Assembly (NCBI RefSeq): GCF_963678635.1
Contig: NW_026971562.1
Location: 250,001 to 314,000, forward strand
DNA: 64,000 bases
Direction of reading: 5' to 3'
Source: Symsagittifera roscoffensis
Taxonomy: Eukaryota; Xenacoelomorpha; Acoela; Convolutidae
Shown here: piece by piece, positions 1-11,340 of the stretch
How the letters are laid out: each line of letters opens with the position of its first letter
Position numbering within the stretch: position 1 is the first letter of the stretch
The notes under the pieces: generated by a model
Told to the model about the DNA's origin: nothing
The model's database searches: none
What the model saw: only the letters and a program-made list of their open reading frames with translations
Translations under genes and position numbers: made by a program

Positions 1-425
1 AAAAATTCTGAAACAAACCATCACACTGATACCTTACTAATTCCTATCTAAACGTATTCGTAAACATTTTCTCTATCTTATTACATAGAAAATCTATTCC
101 ATATCCTAATACATAGCTTGAAGATCGGATGCTCTATTCCCTGTCCTGAAACATCGGGGTTTGCAACCATCTTCTGATCAATTTACGCGTCTACTACTAA
201 TATGAATCATTTAGTTAACAATTAAAGGAAACAGAACTGTAAAAAGAGTTTTGGTTGCAAATTTTGAGTTGTGTTATTGTAAGTGCTGCTGTATAAGTCC
301 ACAATTTTAGGAGAAAATTATTATTCCAAATAGCTGCTACTTTTTGACATGTTTTTTTTGCTGATTGTGTCATTTTTTCAATGATAAAAATTTAAAAATT
401 TGATAATTTCTCTGTTTTCTTTTAG

Positions 426-600
426 ATGGTTACAAAGTTACCAAAAGTTTTAGGCGAAGAGACAAAAAGTCACCGTTTCTCAAAAAATTTGCAAAATTTT
501 CATCAAATGTTCGGACAAATTGTAACTCTTTTTTTTCAGATTTTCAAGAAGCTGCAAAAAATGTTTCAAAATTTTCTAAGAAAAAAAATTCATAAAGTGA
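426..600 (+). pseudogene. Exon-like frame after a splice-acceptor-like tract (copy A)
   Basis: A pyrimidine-rich tract ending in TTTTAG stands directly before ATG, and the frame begins MVTKLPKVLGEE. The same frame is recognisable in all five repeat copies (near 3,490, 6,583, 16,212 and 19,026), with substitutions and small indels. Copy B has lost the AG-ATG, and copies D and E carry single-base shifts. The product is unknown, lysine- and phenylalanine-rich, and runs on into minisatellite sequence, so the true coding part, if any, is short. I infer an old exon caught inside the repeat, not a live gene. Confidence 0.35.
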
Positions 601-619
601 AAATTGTTTTGTTTTTTTT

Positions 620-1013
620 TTCGACAAAAAACGCAAAATTTTTCACTTTTGTCAAAAAAATGCTCAAAAAAATTTCATTTTTTGACAAGATGCAAAAAGT
701 TTCAATTTTTTGACAATATGTGATAATTATTTTACTTTCATTGACAAAATGCAAAAAGCGCTTCAATTTTTGAACGACAAGAGATAAAATACGTTTCAAT
801 TTTGACAAGAATTTGAAAATTGTTTTACTTCGTTTGACAAAATGCGATAAGCGTTTCAATTTTTTGGACAAGATGTGAAACATGTTTCAATATTTTTGAC
901 AAGATAGGAAAAGTGTTTAACTTTTTTCGACAAAATACAAATAGTGCTTCAATTTTTTGACAAGATTTTGAAAAACTTCAACTTTCCTTTCAAGATGCTA
1001 GAAGTTTTTTTTG
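620..1013. repeat. ~31-bp GACAA minisatellite (copy A)
   Basis: Degenerate tandem units of about 28-33 bp each begin GACAAgATG and end in a T-run. Many have a core close to TGAAACATGTTTCA, which is a perfect 14-bp palindrome. The long open frames here on both strands follow from low complexity and are not evidence of a gene. Confidence 0.8.
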
Positions 1014-1340
1014 AGAAGCCCTCATTTTGTCTAATGTGATCGAGTTTTCGGCTGATTCCATCTCCTTCTCGCAAGGATAGGGAAAATTGTTGACTGATTG
1101 AGCCACATACCCAGAGTTAGGAATCTCGGGATAAATCTTTCTCACATGCTCATCAACTTCCTCCATCAAATGGTTTGACCAAAAATATTTATCTGTGAAA
1201 GGCTTTTGCATAAAATGATGATAATTGAAATCGCTTTGCATCACTTCCACCATATGCCAGACTTGATTGGGATTTCCATTTGGGCTAAAAACATTCCGTT
1301 TCTTGCGTTTGAATTTGTACTTTATTGAGCGAAACTCTAC
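990..1340 (-). pseudogene. Conserved minus-strand exon-like frame (copy A)
   Basis: One of five copies of an unrecognised coding-like segment. Readable blocks are NVFSPNGNPNQVW, MVEVM, FTDKYFWS, EEVDEHVRKIYPEIPNSG and KEMESAENSI. The frame stays open across the block although the surrounding DNA is full of stops, and differences between copies keep the same reading. In this copy the end runs to SQKKLLAS and a stop, without the proline-rich tail seen in copy C. I cannot assign a family. It may be an exon of a mobile element or of a duplicated host gene. Confidence 0.5.
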
Positions 1341-3680
1341 AGACTACATAAAGTTGATGTGTTGCACAGAAAACATCATTTTGAGTGATAAAGTGAGTAA
1401 AAGATACCGAGTAAAAACAAGAACTACGACTGTTTAAGAGCTGAGAGAGAGATAATAGTTGACGGTAGTTAAATTAAAAAGAAAATGGTTGTAGGTAAGA
1501 GGGATGGGTATATTCAACTCGAACGTGTGGGTTTAACCAACTCGAACCCATTTTCTTTATTTGGTTTGTAGTCGTGTCCAATCAGATATAACCTCCCTTT
1601 TATGGAAAAGTCGTATCCAAGCGGAAACAAGATACATTTTAGATACTTCTTACACCTTGTGTTTCCAATCACAAAAAATGTTCTTTTTTACAGTGGTCTA
1701 TCCACTAATATGACCCTTTTAAGGCATTGAATCTTCCAATTAATTAAATCTAAACACAAAAGCAGTCGCAAAAATAAATGAATATAAGTTGTTTCCTGTT
1801 AAAAAATGAAAAATTTCAACAAAAGAACGGAAACAATTAGGAAAGAAACTAACAAAAGAAAAAAAATTAACATAGGTAGAACTTCCTCAAATTACTTTTT
1901 CCAGTTAATTGAATTTTTTGTCGGTAATTGTGCTGTTTTTTGATTGGATAGTCATGTTCTCTAATTTTGATATAATATTGAGAAAATAGCTAAAATTTGA
2001 TGCACTTTTCGAAGCAAACCTCAGGGAATTTTACTCCAAACCTGATCATGCAGGTTTTAGCACAAACTGATAAAGAGGACTGAAAAAAAATTGTAGCAAA
2101 AGTTATGACAGATTAAATAAACATGTTGAAGTAAGAATGAGAACTGGCAAAAACATCTGATTGGTCGAAACTTAAACACTTTCGCATAAATATATCCTAA
2201 ATTTAATGAAAACTCAACGCATTTTTGGATGGATATATTTAAATTTTTACGAAAGTTGAAAATGATTATCTCTCAAAAAAGCATTTCACGCTTTATTAAC
2301 TCCCTGGGGAAATCCTAAAATTCATCTGTCATACTATCGCACGATAGTTAAATGAAAATGGATAAAAGAAGTCATAAGATTATTAAGTACAAAGGAGCTG
2401 TCATGCCTTCGCCAGATAAACTGGGGAATAAAAGATTGAGTCGGATATAAAAGTAATCATCCGTGAGGAGCCGTCAAAATTCCCCTGATATCCCGTGGAG
2501 CCGAATAATTAACCTGTCAAAGATAATCCCTTCTGAAAATTTTTCCCCAGATAACCAGAGGGAAAAAGAGATGAAATAAGTATTCAATAGATTTTTTGAA
2601 AATTAATTACTATGTTATATTTTAATTTGTGGTACCATACTGTAAATTGAAACTCAATTTCTATAAAAACTTACCATCTGAAATTTTAAATCCAAGAAAT
2701 TTTTAAGCCCCCTACATATCACAAAACGTAGGAGTTAGCTAAGAAACGTGTGTATTGGCAAAATCGAGCACCAAAAATTTCGGGCGCCAAAAAAATTTTT
2801 GAAACAAAACATCTTACTGATACCTTATTATTTCCTATCTAAAAAAATTCGTAAACATACTCTCTACTTTATCATATAGGAAATCTATTCCATATCTTAA
2901 TACATAGCTTGCAGATCGGATGTTCTAGGAAACATGGATGTCTGCACATGGGTGTCTGCAACAAACATCCACCCCCCCCCAAATCAGCTCACTCTTGTAC
3001 TACTAATATGAGTCACTAAAATAACCATAGAAGGAAACATAACATGAAACAGAACTTTTGTGTGAAGTATAATTTTGAATTATACCATCACACTGAAAGC
3101 TTTCCATTCCCTATCTTAAAACATCAGTAAACCTGTTCCTTATACTAAAACATAAGAAAATTCTTCCATACCTTAATACATAGCTTGAAGACCGGATGCT
3201 CTATTCCCTGTCTTGAAACATCGGGGTTTGCAACCATCCTCTAACAAGTTCACGCTTCTAGTACTAATATGAGTCGTTCAATTAACCATTAAAAGAAACA
3301 AAACTGTAAATAGAGTTTTGGTTCCAAATTTTGAGTTGTGTTAGTGTTAGTGCTGCTGTATAAGTCCACATTCTATGCGAAAACTATTATTCCAAATAGC
3401 TGCTCTTTTTTGATATCTTTATTTTGCTGATCGTGTTATTTTTTCAATGATAAAATTTTAAAAATTTGATAGTTTCTCTGTTTTCTTTTGTTACAAAGTT
3501 ACCAAAAGTTTTAGGGGAAGAGAAAAAAAGTCACCGTTTCTCAAAGAATTTGCAAAATTTTCATCAAATGTTCGGACATATTGTAACTCTTTTTTTTCTG
3601 ATTTTCAGGAAGCTGCAAAAAATGTTTCAAAATTTTTTAAGAAAAAAAAATTCATAAAGTGAAAGTTGTTTTGTTTTTTT

Positions 3681-4094
3681 TTTGACAAAATACGCAAAGT
3701 TTTTTACTTTTGTCTAAAAAATGCTTAAAAAAATTTCATTTTTTGACAAGATGCAAAAAGTTTCAATTTTTTGACAATATGTGATAATTATTTTACTTTC
3801 ATTGACAAAATGCAAAAAGCACTTCAATTTTTGAACGACAAGAGATGAAAAACGTTTCAATTTGACCAAAACTTGCAAAATTTTGACAAGAATTTGAAAA
3901 TTGTTATACTTCTTTTGACAAAATGCGATAAGCGTTTCAATTTTTTGGACAAGATGTGAAACATGTTTCAATATTTTTGACAAGTTGTGAAAAATGTTTC
4001 ACTTTTTTCGACAAATTACAAATAGTGCTTCAATTTTTTGACAAGATTTTGAAAAACTTCAACTTTCCTTTCAACATGCTAGAAGTTTTTTTTG
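3681..4094. repeat. ~31-bp GACAA minisatellite (copy B)
   Basis: Same degenerate ~31-bp tandem array as at 620-1,013, in the same place within repeat copy B. It includes GTGAAACATGTTTCAA near 3,956. Confidence 0.8.
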
Positions 4095-4430
4095 AGAAGC
4101 CCTCATTTTGTCTAATGTGATCGAGTTTTCGGCTGATTCCATCTCCTTCTCGCAAGGATAGGGAAAATTGTTGACTGATTGAGCCACATACCCAGAGTTA
4201 AGAATCTCGGGATAAATTTTTCACACATGCTCATCAACTTCCTCCATCAAATGGTTTGACCAAAAATATTTATCTGTGAAAGGTTTTTGCATAAAATGAT
4301 GATAATTGAAATCGCTATGCATCACTTCCACCATGGGCCAGACTTGATTGGGATATCCATTTGGGCTAAAAACATTCCGTTTCTTGCGTTTGAATTTGTA
4401 CTTTATCGAGCGAAACTCTACAGACTACAT
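4060..4430 (-). pseudogene. Conserved minus-strand exon-like frame (copy B)
   Basis: Copy B of the unrecognised coding-like segment, with the same blocks as copy A. EEVDEHVRKIYPEI is here VCEKFIPRL-like in the shifted reading around 4,215, so substitutions have begun to break it. Function unknown; decayed. Confidence 0.4.
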
Positions 4431-6778
4431 AAAGTTGCTGTGTTGCGTGATAAAGTGAGTAAAAGATTTTGAGTGATAAAGTGAGTAAAAGTTACCGAGT
4501 AAAAACAAGAACTACGACTGTTTAAGAGCTGAGAGAGAGATAATAGTTGACGGTAGTTAAATTAAAAAGAAAATGGTTGTAGGTAAGAGGGATGGGTATC
4601 TTCAACTCGAACGTGTGGGTTTAACCAATTCGAACCCATTTTCTTTACTTGGTTTCTGGTCGTGTCCAATCAGATATAACCTCCCTTTTATGGAAAAGTC
4701 GTATCCAAGCGGAAAAAAGGTACATTTTAGATACTTCTTACACCTTGTGTTTCCAATCACAAAAAGTGTTCTTTTTTACAGTGGTCTATCCCTTAATATG
4801 ATACTTTTAAGGCATTGAATATTCCAATTATTTAAATCTAAACACAAAAGCAGTCGCAAAAATAAATGAACATAAGTTGTTTCCTGTTAAAAAATGAGAA
4901 ATTTCAACAAAAAAACGGAAACAATTAGGAAAGAAACTAACAAAAGAAAAAAGTTAACATAGGTAGAACTTCCTCAAATTACTTTTTCTAGTTAATTGAC
5001 TTTTTTGTCGGTAATTGTGCTGTTTTTTGATTGGATAGTCATGTTCTCTAATTTTGATATAATATTGAGAAAATAGCTAAAATTTGATGCTTTTTTCGAA
5101 GCAAACCTCAGGGAATTTTACTCTAAACCTGATCATGCAGGTCTTAGCACATACTGATAAAGAGGACTGAAAAAAAATTGTAGCAAAAATTATGACAGAT
5201 TAAATAAACATGTTGAAGTAAGAATGAGAACTGGCAAAAACATCTGATTGGTCGAAACTTAAACACTTTCGCATAAATATATCCTAAATTTAATGAAAAC
5301 TCAACGCATTTTTGGATGGATATATTTAAATTTTTACGAAAGTTGAAAATGATTATCTCTCAAAAAAGCATTTCACGCCTTATTAACTCCCTGGGGAAAT
5401 CCTAAAATTCATCTGTCATATTATCGCACGATAGTTAAATGAAAATGGATAAAAGAAGTCATAAGATTATTAAGTACAAAGGAGCTGTCATGCCTTCGCC
5501 AGATAAACCGGGGAATAAAAGATTGAGTCGGATATAAAAGTAATCATCCGTGAGGAGCCGTCAAAATTCCCCTGATATCCCGTGGAGCCGAATAATTAAC
5601 CTGTCAAAGATAATCCCTTCTTAAAATTTTTCCCCAGATAACCAGAGGGAAAAAGAGATGAAATAAGTATTCAATAGATTTTTTGAAAATTAATTACTCT
5701 GTTATATTTTAATTTGTGGTCCCATACTGTAAATTGAAACTCAATTTCTATAAAAACTTACCATCTCAAATTTTAAATCCAAGAAAATTTTTAGTCCCCT
5801 ACATATCACAAAACGTAGGAGTTAGCTAAGAAACGTGTGTATTGGCAAAATCGAGCACCAAAAATTTCGGGCGCAAAAAAAATTTCTGAAACAAAACATC
5901 TTACTGATACTTTATTATATCCTATCTAAAAAAGTTCGTAAACATACTCTCTACTTTATCATATAGGAAATCTATTCCATATCTGATTACATAGCTTGCA
6001 GATCGGATGTTCTAGGAAACATGGATGTCTGCACATGGGTGTCTGCAACTAACATCCAACCCCCCCCCCAAATCAGCTCACTCTTGTACTACTAATATGA
6101 GTCACTCAAATAACCATAGAAGGAAAGATAACATGAAACAGAACTTTTGTGAGAAGTATAATTTTGAATTATACCATCACACTGAAAGCTTTCCATTCCC
6201 TATCTTAAAATATCAGTAAACCTGTTCCATACACTAAAACATAAGAAATTTATTCCCTATCTTAATACATAGCTTGAAGACCGGATGCTCTATTCCCTGT
6301 CTCGAAACATCGTGGTTTGCAACCATCCTCTAACAAGTTCATGCTTCTAGTACTAATATGAGTCGTTCAATTAACCATTAAAGGAAACAGAACTGTAAAT
6401 AGTGTTTTGGTTCCAAATTTTGAGTTGTGTTAGTGTTAGTGCTGCTGTATAAGTCCACATTCTATGCGAAAACTATTATTCCAAATAGCTGCTCTTTTTT
6501 GATATCTTTATTTTGCTGATCGTGTTGTTTTTTCAATGATAAAATTTTAAAAAAATTGATAGTTTCTCTGTTTTCTTTTAGATGGTTACAAAGTTGCCAA
6601 ACGTTTCAGAGGAAGAGAAAAAAAGTCACCGTTTCTCGAAGAATTTGCAAAATTTTCATCAAATATTCGGAAAAGTTGTAACTCGTTTTTTTCTGATTTT
6701 CAAGAAGCTGCAAAAAATGTTTCAATAATTTTTAAGAATTAAAAAAAAATCATAAAGTAAAAGTTGTTCCGTCTTTTT

Positions 6779-7330
6779 TCGACAAAATATGCAAAATGTT
6801 TCACTTTTATCTAAAAAATGCAAAAGGAAAATTTCATTTTTTGACAAAATGCGAAAAATAGGTTTCATTTTGGGAAAAAAGTTTCATTTTTTTGACAAGA
6901 TGTGATAATTATTTTACTTTCATTGAAAAAATGCAAAAAACGCTTTAATTTTTCAACGACAACAGATGAAATACGTTTCAATTTCGACCAAAACTTACAA
7001 ATTTTTTGACATGTTTTTGAAAAATGTTTTACTTTTTTTTGACAAAATGCGATAAGCGTTTAAATTTTGTGGACAGGATGTGAAACATGTTTCAATATTT
7101 TGACAAGATGTGAAAAGTGTTTCACTTTTTTCGACAAAACACAAATAGTGCTTCATTTTTTTGACAACATGATGAAAAACTTCAACTTTCCTTATAAGAT
7201 GCTAGAAGTATTTCAATTTTTTCAACAAAACGCGAAAAAATGTTTTTTTTTTTGGACAAGATGTGAAAAATGTTTCATCTTTTCTGACAAGATGCAAAAA
7301 ATCATCGTTTATTTTCCCTTGAAAAGAAAA
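6779..7330. repeat. ~31-bp GACAA minisatellite (copy C)
   Basis: Longest version of the ~31-bp array along with the one at 19,228-19,800. Units start GACAA or similar, many with a TGAAAnnnGTTTCA core. A 98-codon frame on the plus strand is a by-product of the repeat. Confidence 0.8.
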
Positions 7331-7581
7331 TTTCTTGTTTTTTTTTATGTGTGCAAATTTTGATCGAGTTTCTTAAATTGTGTTAATTTAAGTTAATTTA
7401 GATTGTAATCGAATTGCTTTTTTCAACCATTTGGAACGGTTTACCGCGAACTTCTCTTCTCAAATCTTAGCTAAAAAAAGACTTGGAAGAAATTTTTAAA
7501 AAATAAAAGAACAAAGTAAAATTCAAAAAACAATGATTTACAAACAAAATTAACCAAAGAGCTGACAAACAGCAGAAAAGT

Positions 7582-7998
7582 TTATACAAAACGCAGAGCT
7601 GATCGAGGTTCCATCGATGGTGGTTGTTGTGGAGGGTAGTTTTGAGGAGTCGTTTTTTCTGAGAAGCCTTCATTTTTATCTATTGTGATCGAGTTTTCGG
7701 CTGATTCCATCTCCTTCCGCCAAGGATAGAGAAAATTGTTGACTGGTTGAGCCACATCACCAGAGTAAGGAATCTCGGGATAAATTTTTCTCACATGCTC
7801 ATCAACTTCCTTCATCAATTGGCTTGACCAAAAATATTTATCTGTGAAAGTTTTTTGCATGAGATGATGATCATTGAAATCGCTATTCATCACTTCCACC
7901 ATGTGCCAGACTTGATTGGGATATCCATTTGGGCTAAAGACATTCCGTTTCTCGCGTTTGAATTTGTACTTGATCAAGCGAAACTCTACAGACTACAT
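7582..7998 (-). pseudogene. Conserved minus-strand exon-like frame, best copy (C)
   Basis: The longest uninterrupted copy of the unrecognised segment, about 138 codons. It runs from a possible acceptor (ATGTAG, at about 8,000) through SVEFRLIKYKFKREKRN, VFSPNGYPNQVWHMVEVM, FTDKYFWSSQLMKEVDE, HVRKIYPEIPYSGDVAQPVN and KEMESAENSI to a proline-rich tail, PPQQPPSMEP, and a stop. No signal peptide or membrane segment is visible. Five copies preserve this reading in otherwise stop-rich DNA, so it was probably once coding. Family and function unknown. Splicing to other exons is suspected but no partner exon was found. Confidence 0.5.
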
Positions 7999-8583
7999 AA
8001 GAGTGCTGTTTTGCACAGAAAACATCTTTTTGAGTGATAAGTTGAGTATAAGATAGCAAAAAAAGTACTGAATATTTGCTTTGTAATTGTGTCCAATCAG
8101 ATATTACCTCCCTTTTATGGAACTGTTATATAAAAGTGGTGTCCAAGCGGAAATAAGGTACTTTTTAGATACTGCTCACACCTTGTGTTTCCAATCACAA
8201 AAAAAAAATCTTTTTTTTACAGTGGAATATCCACCAAGATGACCTCTTTTAGGGCATTAAATCTTCCAATTAAGTGAATGTAAACACAAAAACAATCGCA
8301 CAAACAAATGAACATAAGTTGTTTCCTGTTAAAAAATGAGAAATTTTAACAAAAGTACGGAAATAATTAAGAAAGAAACTAACAAAAGAAAGAAAATTAA
8401 CATAGGTAGAACTTCCTCAAATTACTTTTTCCAGTTAATCGAACTTTTGTAGGTAATTGTGCTGTTTTTTGATTGGATAGTCAAGTTCTCTGATGTTGAT
8501 GTAATATTGAGAAAATAGCTAAAATTTTTTTCATTTTTCGAAGCAAATCTTATGGAATTTTACTCCAAACCTGATTATTGCCG

Positions 8584-9320
8584 TTTCCAGTGATATTTAT
8601 GAAAATTTTATAGTAATACAAGACACAATATACCCATGAGTATTGTGTCTCTACTCACAGTTCTCACTGTTCTCTTGATAAAAGTAAGTTCCTAACACAT
8701 CTGATTGTATCATCTTTCGATCATATTGACAATGATTGATCAAATTTCAATTCACATATCAAAATATTGATTGTCTTTACACTCTGTACAAGTCCATATT
8801 TCAATCAATTGTTATTACATCAGCTGGTCAAGTTTTCAAACAAAATGATCGTGCATTTCATCACAGTTTGAATTGGAAAAGAGCAGAAGAAAAGCCAAAA
8901 TTTGAGAAGAAAAGATTGTGAGGCAAAAATGACAATCGTATGATTTATGTTCTTAACAAAAGTCGAAAACCTATCAAACATCGAAAAGTAGTTTGTTTTT
9001 TTCTGACGAGGTGTGAAAATTGGTTCAATTTTTTTGAAGAAAAGGGAAAAATGTTTCATTTTTATTGACGAACTTCAAAAAAAAAAACATTTTTTTTCGC
9101 CATGATGCGAAAAAAAGTCTTTAAATTTTGTTAATATTGTTTCATTTTTTTTGACAGGATGTGAAAATGCGATAAAGGTTTTACTTTCTCATTAAATTGC
9201 AGATAGTGCTTCATTTTTTTGACAGGATGAGAAAAATTTTTCAATTTTTTCTACAAGATGCTAAAGGTGTTTCAATTTTTTCTACAAAAGGCGAAGAGGG
9301 TTTTTTTTTTAAATGGACGG
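8584..9320. repeat. Internal repeat module R, copy 1a, with minisatellite
   Basis: About 340 bp beginning GCCGTTTCCAGTGATATTT are followed by a short GACAA-type array (9,003-9,320). A diverged second copy of the module lies at 10,770-11,340, and both have counterparts in the large duplication (21,045-21,785 and 23,755-24,320). A 61-codon frame at 8,736-8,921 is partly conserved between copies but shows no recognisable domain. Confidence 0.65.
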
Positions 9321-9886
9321 TTTTTTTGATAGTTACGAATTTGTTAATAGTGATATGATGTTATGATGTAAGTTTGAGAAAAAAGCTCAAAGATGATGAA
9401 TTTTTCAAAGCAAATCTCAGGAAATCTTATTCCAAACCTGATTATGATGGATTCTGATTGCTTGATTTCGAAAAAAAAGCCATCTTGTTACTTGCAACAA
9501 CAAACTGAAACAAAATCATTCCGATTTCCTTTACGCAAAACACGAAATATCTATACATTTTATAATTTTTTGAAAAAAAAAAATATTTTTGAAAGAAAGT
9601 AAAAGACTCCAAGTAAAACAATATCTGGGACAATTAGAAATTCCACTTTGATGTGTTTTTATAAACGTCTTGGACAAATAAAATTTCCCTTTTTGATAAC
9701 TTTTCAAATTTTGGTACTTACTGAATCTACCAATTTTTCGATAGAAGTATTTGTATATACGATTTTTTTGTTCGAGAGGAAGATCAAGTGGTAGAGTTAA
9801 AGTCCAAGTATTAGCATAATTTTCAAGAGAGTCAAACAATCATATAATTGTTACAACTGATTTAGATAGTTTTTTTCAAGTTTTTT
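9321..9886. other. AT-rich spacer before the polymerase remnant
   Basis: No supportable gene. It lies inside the segmental duplication. Its counterpart at 21,786-22,867 is about 500 bp longer because positions about 21,820-22,330 have no equivalent here, and the sequence jumps at about 9,352. Confidence 0.5.
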
Positions 9887-10769
9887 TTGATGTCCGATCT
9901 GTCTAACACTTTTAACAGACATGTTCTAAATTGTAAAGATCGAGTGCGACACATTTATCCAAAGATTATCTATAGACTTCAACAAACGCTATTTGAAAAG
10001 TTGGAAGAATTCAGTCTTTCAGTTTCCGAAGATAACAAATTATTCAACAACCTAGCCATTTTTGACTTTGAGTCGATATGTTTTCCAACAAACGAATTGA
10101 AAGCTATGCAAACTACACCGTGGATTGGAAAACAATATCATCAAATCTGATCAATGAACCAGATCTTTTTTACAAAAAGGAACCCAAAAACTGATTATGT
10201 ATTTCGTAATCAACTCTGATTCTGATAGATTATCGAGACCGATATGTCATCCCAGTTTTGACATGTCAACCCAGTAACAATTTCACATGGTTCAAGTTTG
10301 GACACAAAAAAATTCTCAATTTCGTGAAGTTTTTGGTTGGGGCAGCATGTTTAAACTCCTTTCTTAAAGCCTATAAAGCAAGTGATACAAAATTATTTTC
10401 CCTTATGAGTGGTTTGACAGTGCGTGCAAGCTCTACTCTGAGGATTTACCTCCATACGAAGTCATTTTCAGTAAACGGAGAAACAAAATGAAGAATTTAA
10501 GATAAAGAAATGATAAAGAATTTAAGCATTATCAGAACGTACGAATTGAGTTGACGTGCAGCAAGCACTCAAGAACTTTCAAGTCAAGACAGTTCCAGCA
10601 TCTGCATGGATATCTACAATTACCTCAAGAGACTTGAAAGGAAAACGCAATGATTGTGTTCAAATTTTTTTTGCAATGGTAAAACAAAAAAGATGTTGTT
10701 CCAACCCTGGAAGCAACGCAACAAATAAATCCTATCTATCATAACAAGAGATTAGATATATTTAAACTT

Positions 10770-11340
10770 GGATTCCAGTGATTTTTATGAGAAACTTAAA
10801 GTAATACAAGACGCGATATACCCAAAATTATTATGTCCTACTCACAATTCTCACTGTTCTCTTGGTAATAGTAAGCTGCTAATACATCTGATTGTATCAT
10901 CTTTCGATCATAACGACAACGATTGATTAAATTTCATTTCACATACCAATTTATTGATTATCTTTACAGTCTGTACAAATCCAGATTTCATTCAAATGTC
11001 ATTTTATTACATCAGCTTGCGAAACTTTCAACCAACTTAATTGTGCTGTTCATCACAGTTTGAATTGGAAAAGAGAATAAAAAATTTTGAGATTAAAAGA
11101 ATGTGAGGCAAAATTGACAATCAAATCACTCATGTTCTAACCAAAACTCGAAAACCTTTTAAATGTCAAAAAACGGTTAATTTTTTTCTGAGGTGTGAGA
11201 ATTGGTTCTTTCTTGACAAAATATGCAAAGTGTTTCTTTTTCATTCAAGAATTTCAAAAAAAAGTTATTTTTTGACAATATGCAAGAAAATTGTTTAAAT
11301 TTTGTGAACATTCATTTATTTTTTTGACAGGACAAAAGAT
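10770..11340. repeat. Repeat module R, copy 1b, inside the polymerase remnant
   Basis: A diverged copy of the 8,584 module (TTCCAGTGATTTTTATGAG, then a GACAA-type array) separates the N-terminal and C-terminal parts of the polymerase remnant. The counterpart in the second duplicate is at about 23,755-24,320. Confidence 0.6.

Larger units (their letters stand above)
1..2789. repeat. ~3-kb repeat unit, copy A
   Basis: This is the first of five copies of a long AT-rich repeat. The window opens at or very near the unit start, because the opening bases match the starts at 2,790, 5,875 and 18,594. In order it holds short modules containing CCCTATCTTAATACATAGG-like motifs, a splice-acceptor-like tract with a plus-strand exon-like frame (about 420-600), a ~31-bp minisatellite (620-1,013), a minus-strand exon-like frame (990-1,340), then about 1.4 kb of AT-rich DNA without a recognisable gene. 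That last part includes a TATAAAAG string near 2,446 and a short palindrome near 2,330. It lacks the ~280-bp duplicated 5' module present in copies B and C. Confidence 0.85.
2790..5874. repeat. ~3.1-kb repeat unit, copy B
   Basis: Second copy of the long repeat, about 3,085 bp from unit start to unit start. Compared with copy A it has an extra ~280-bp module at about 2,905-3,190, which includes a run of nine C bases near 2,973. It therefore has two successive versions of the 5' CCCTATCTTAATACAT-containing module. The other parts follow copy A in order: exon-like plus frame, ~31-bp minisatellite (3,681-4,094), minus-strand frame (about 4,060-4,430), and AT-rich tail with TATAAAAG near 5,533. 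Confidence 0.85.
5875..8583. repeat. ~3-kb repeat unit, copy C (3' truncated)
   Basis: Third copy, again with the duplicated 5' module and a C-run near 6,060. It follows the other copies up to about 8,583 and then breaks into the segment beginning GCCGTTTCCAGTGATATTT. The same breakpoint occurs at 21,045 in copy E, so copies C and E share one ancestral junction and belong to the larger segmental duplication. Confidence 0.8.

Noticed and set aside
426-713. 95-codon plus-strand frame running through the minisatellite
   Set aside because: Only the first ~35-50 codons are conserved between copies; the rest is T/A-rich tandem repeat, open by low complexity.
590-883. Minus-strand frames reading FHILSKKLKR-type repeats (also 3,714-3,983, 16,502-16,690, 19,447-19,638)
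   Set aside because: They are translations of the ~31-bp minisatellite. The period is not a constant multiple of three and the frames break between units.
6779-7330. CRISPR-like array
   Set aside because: Units vary in length and sequence, there are no unique spacers of fixed size, and the context is eukaryotic.
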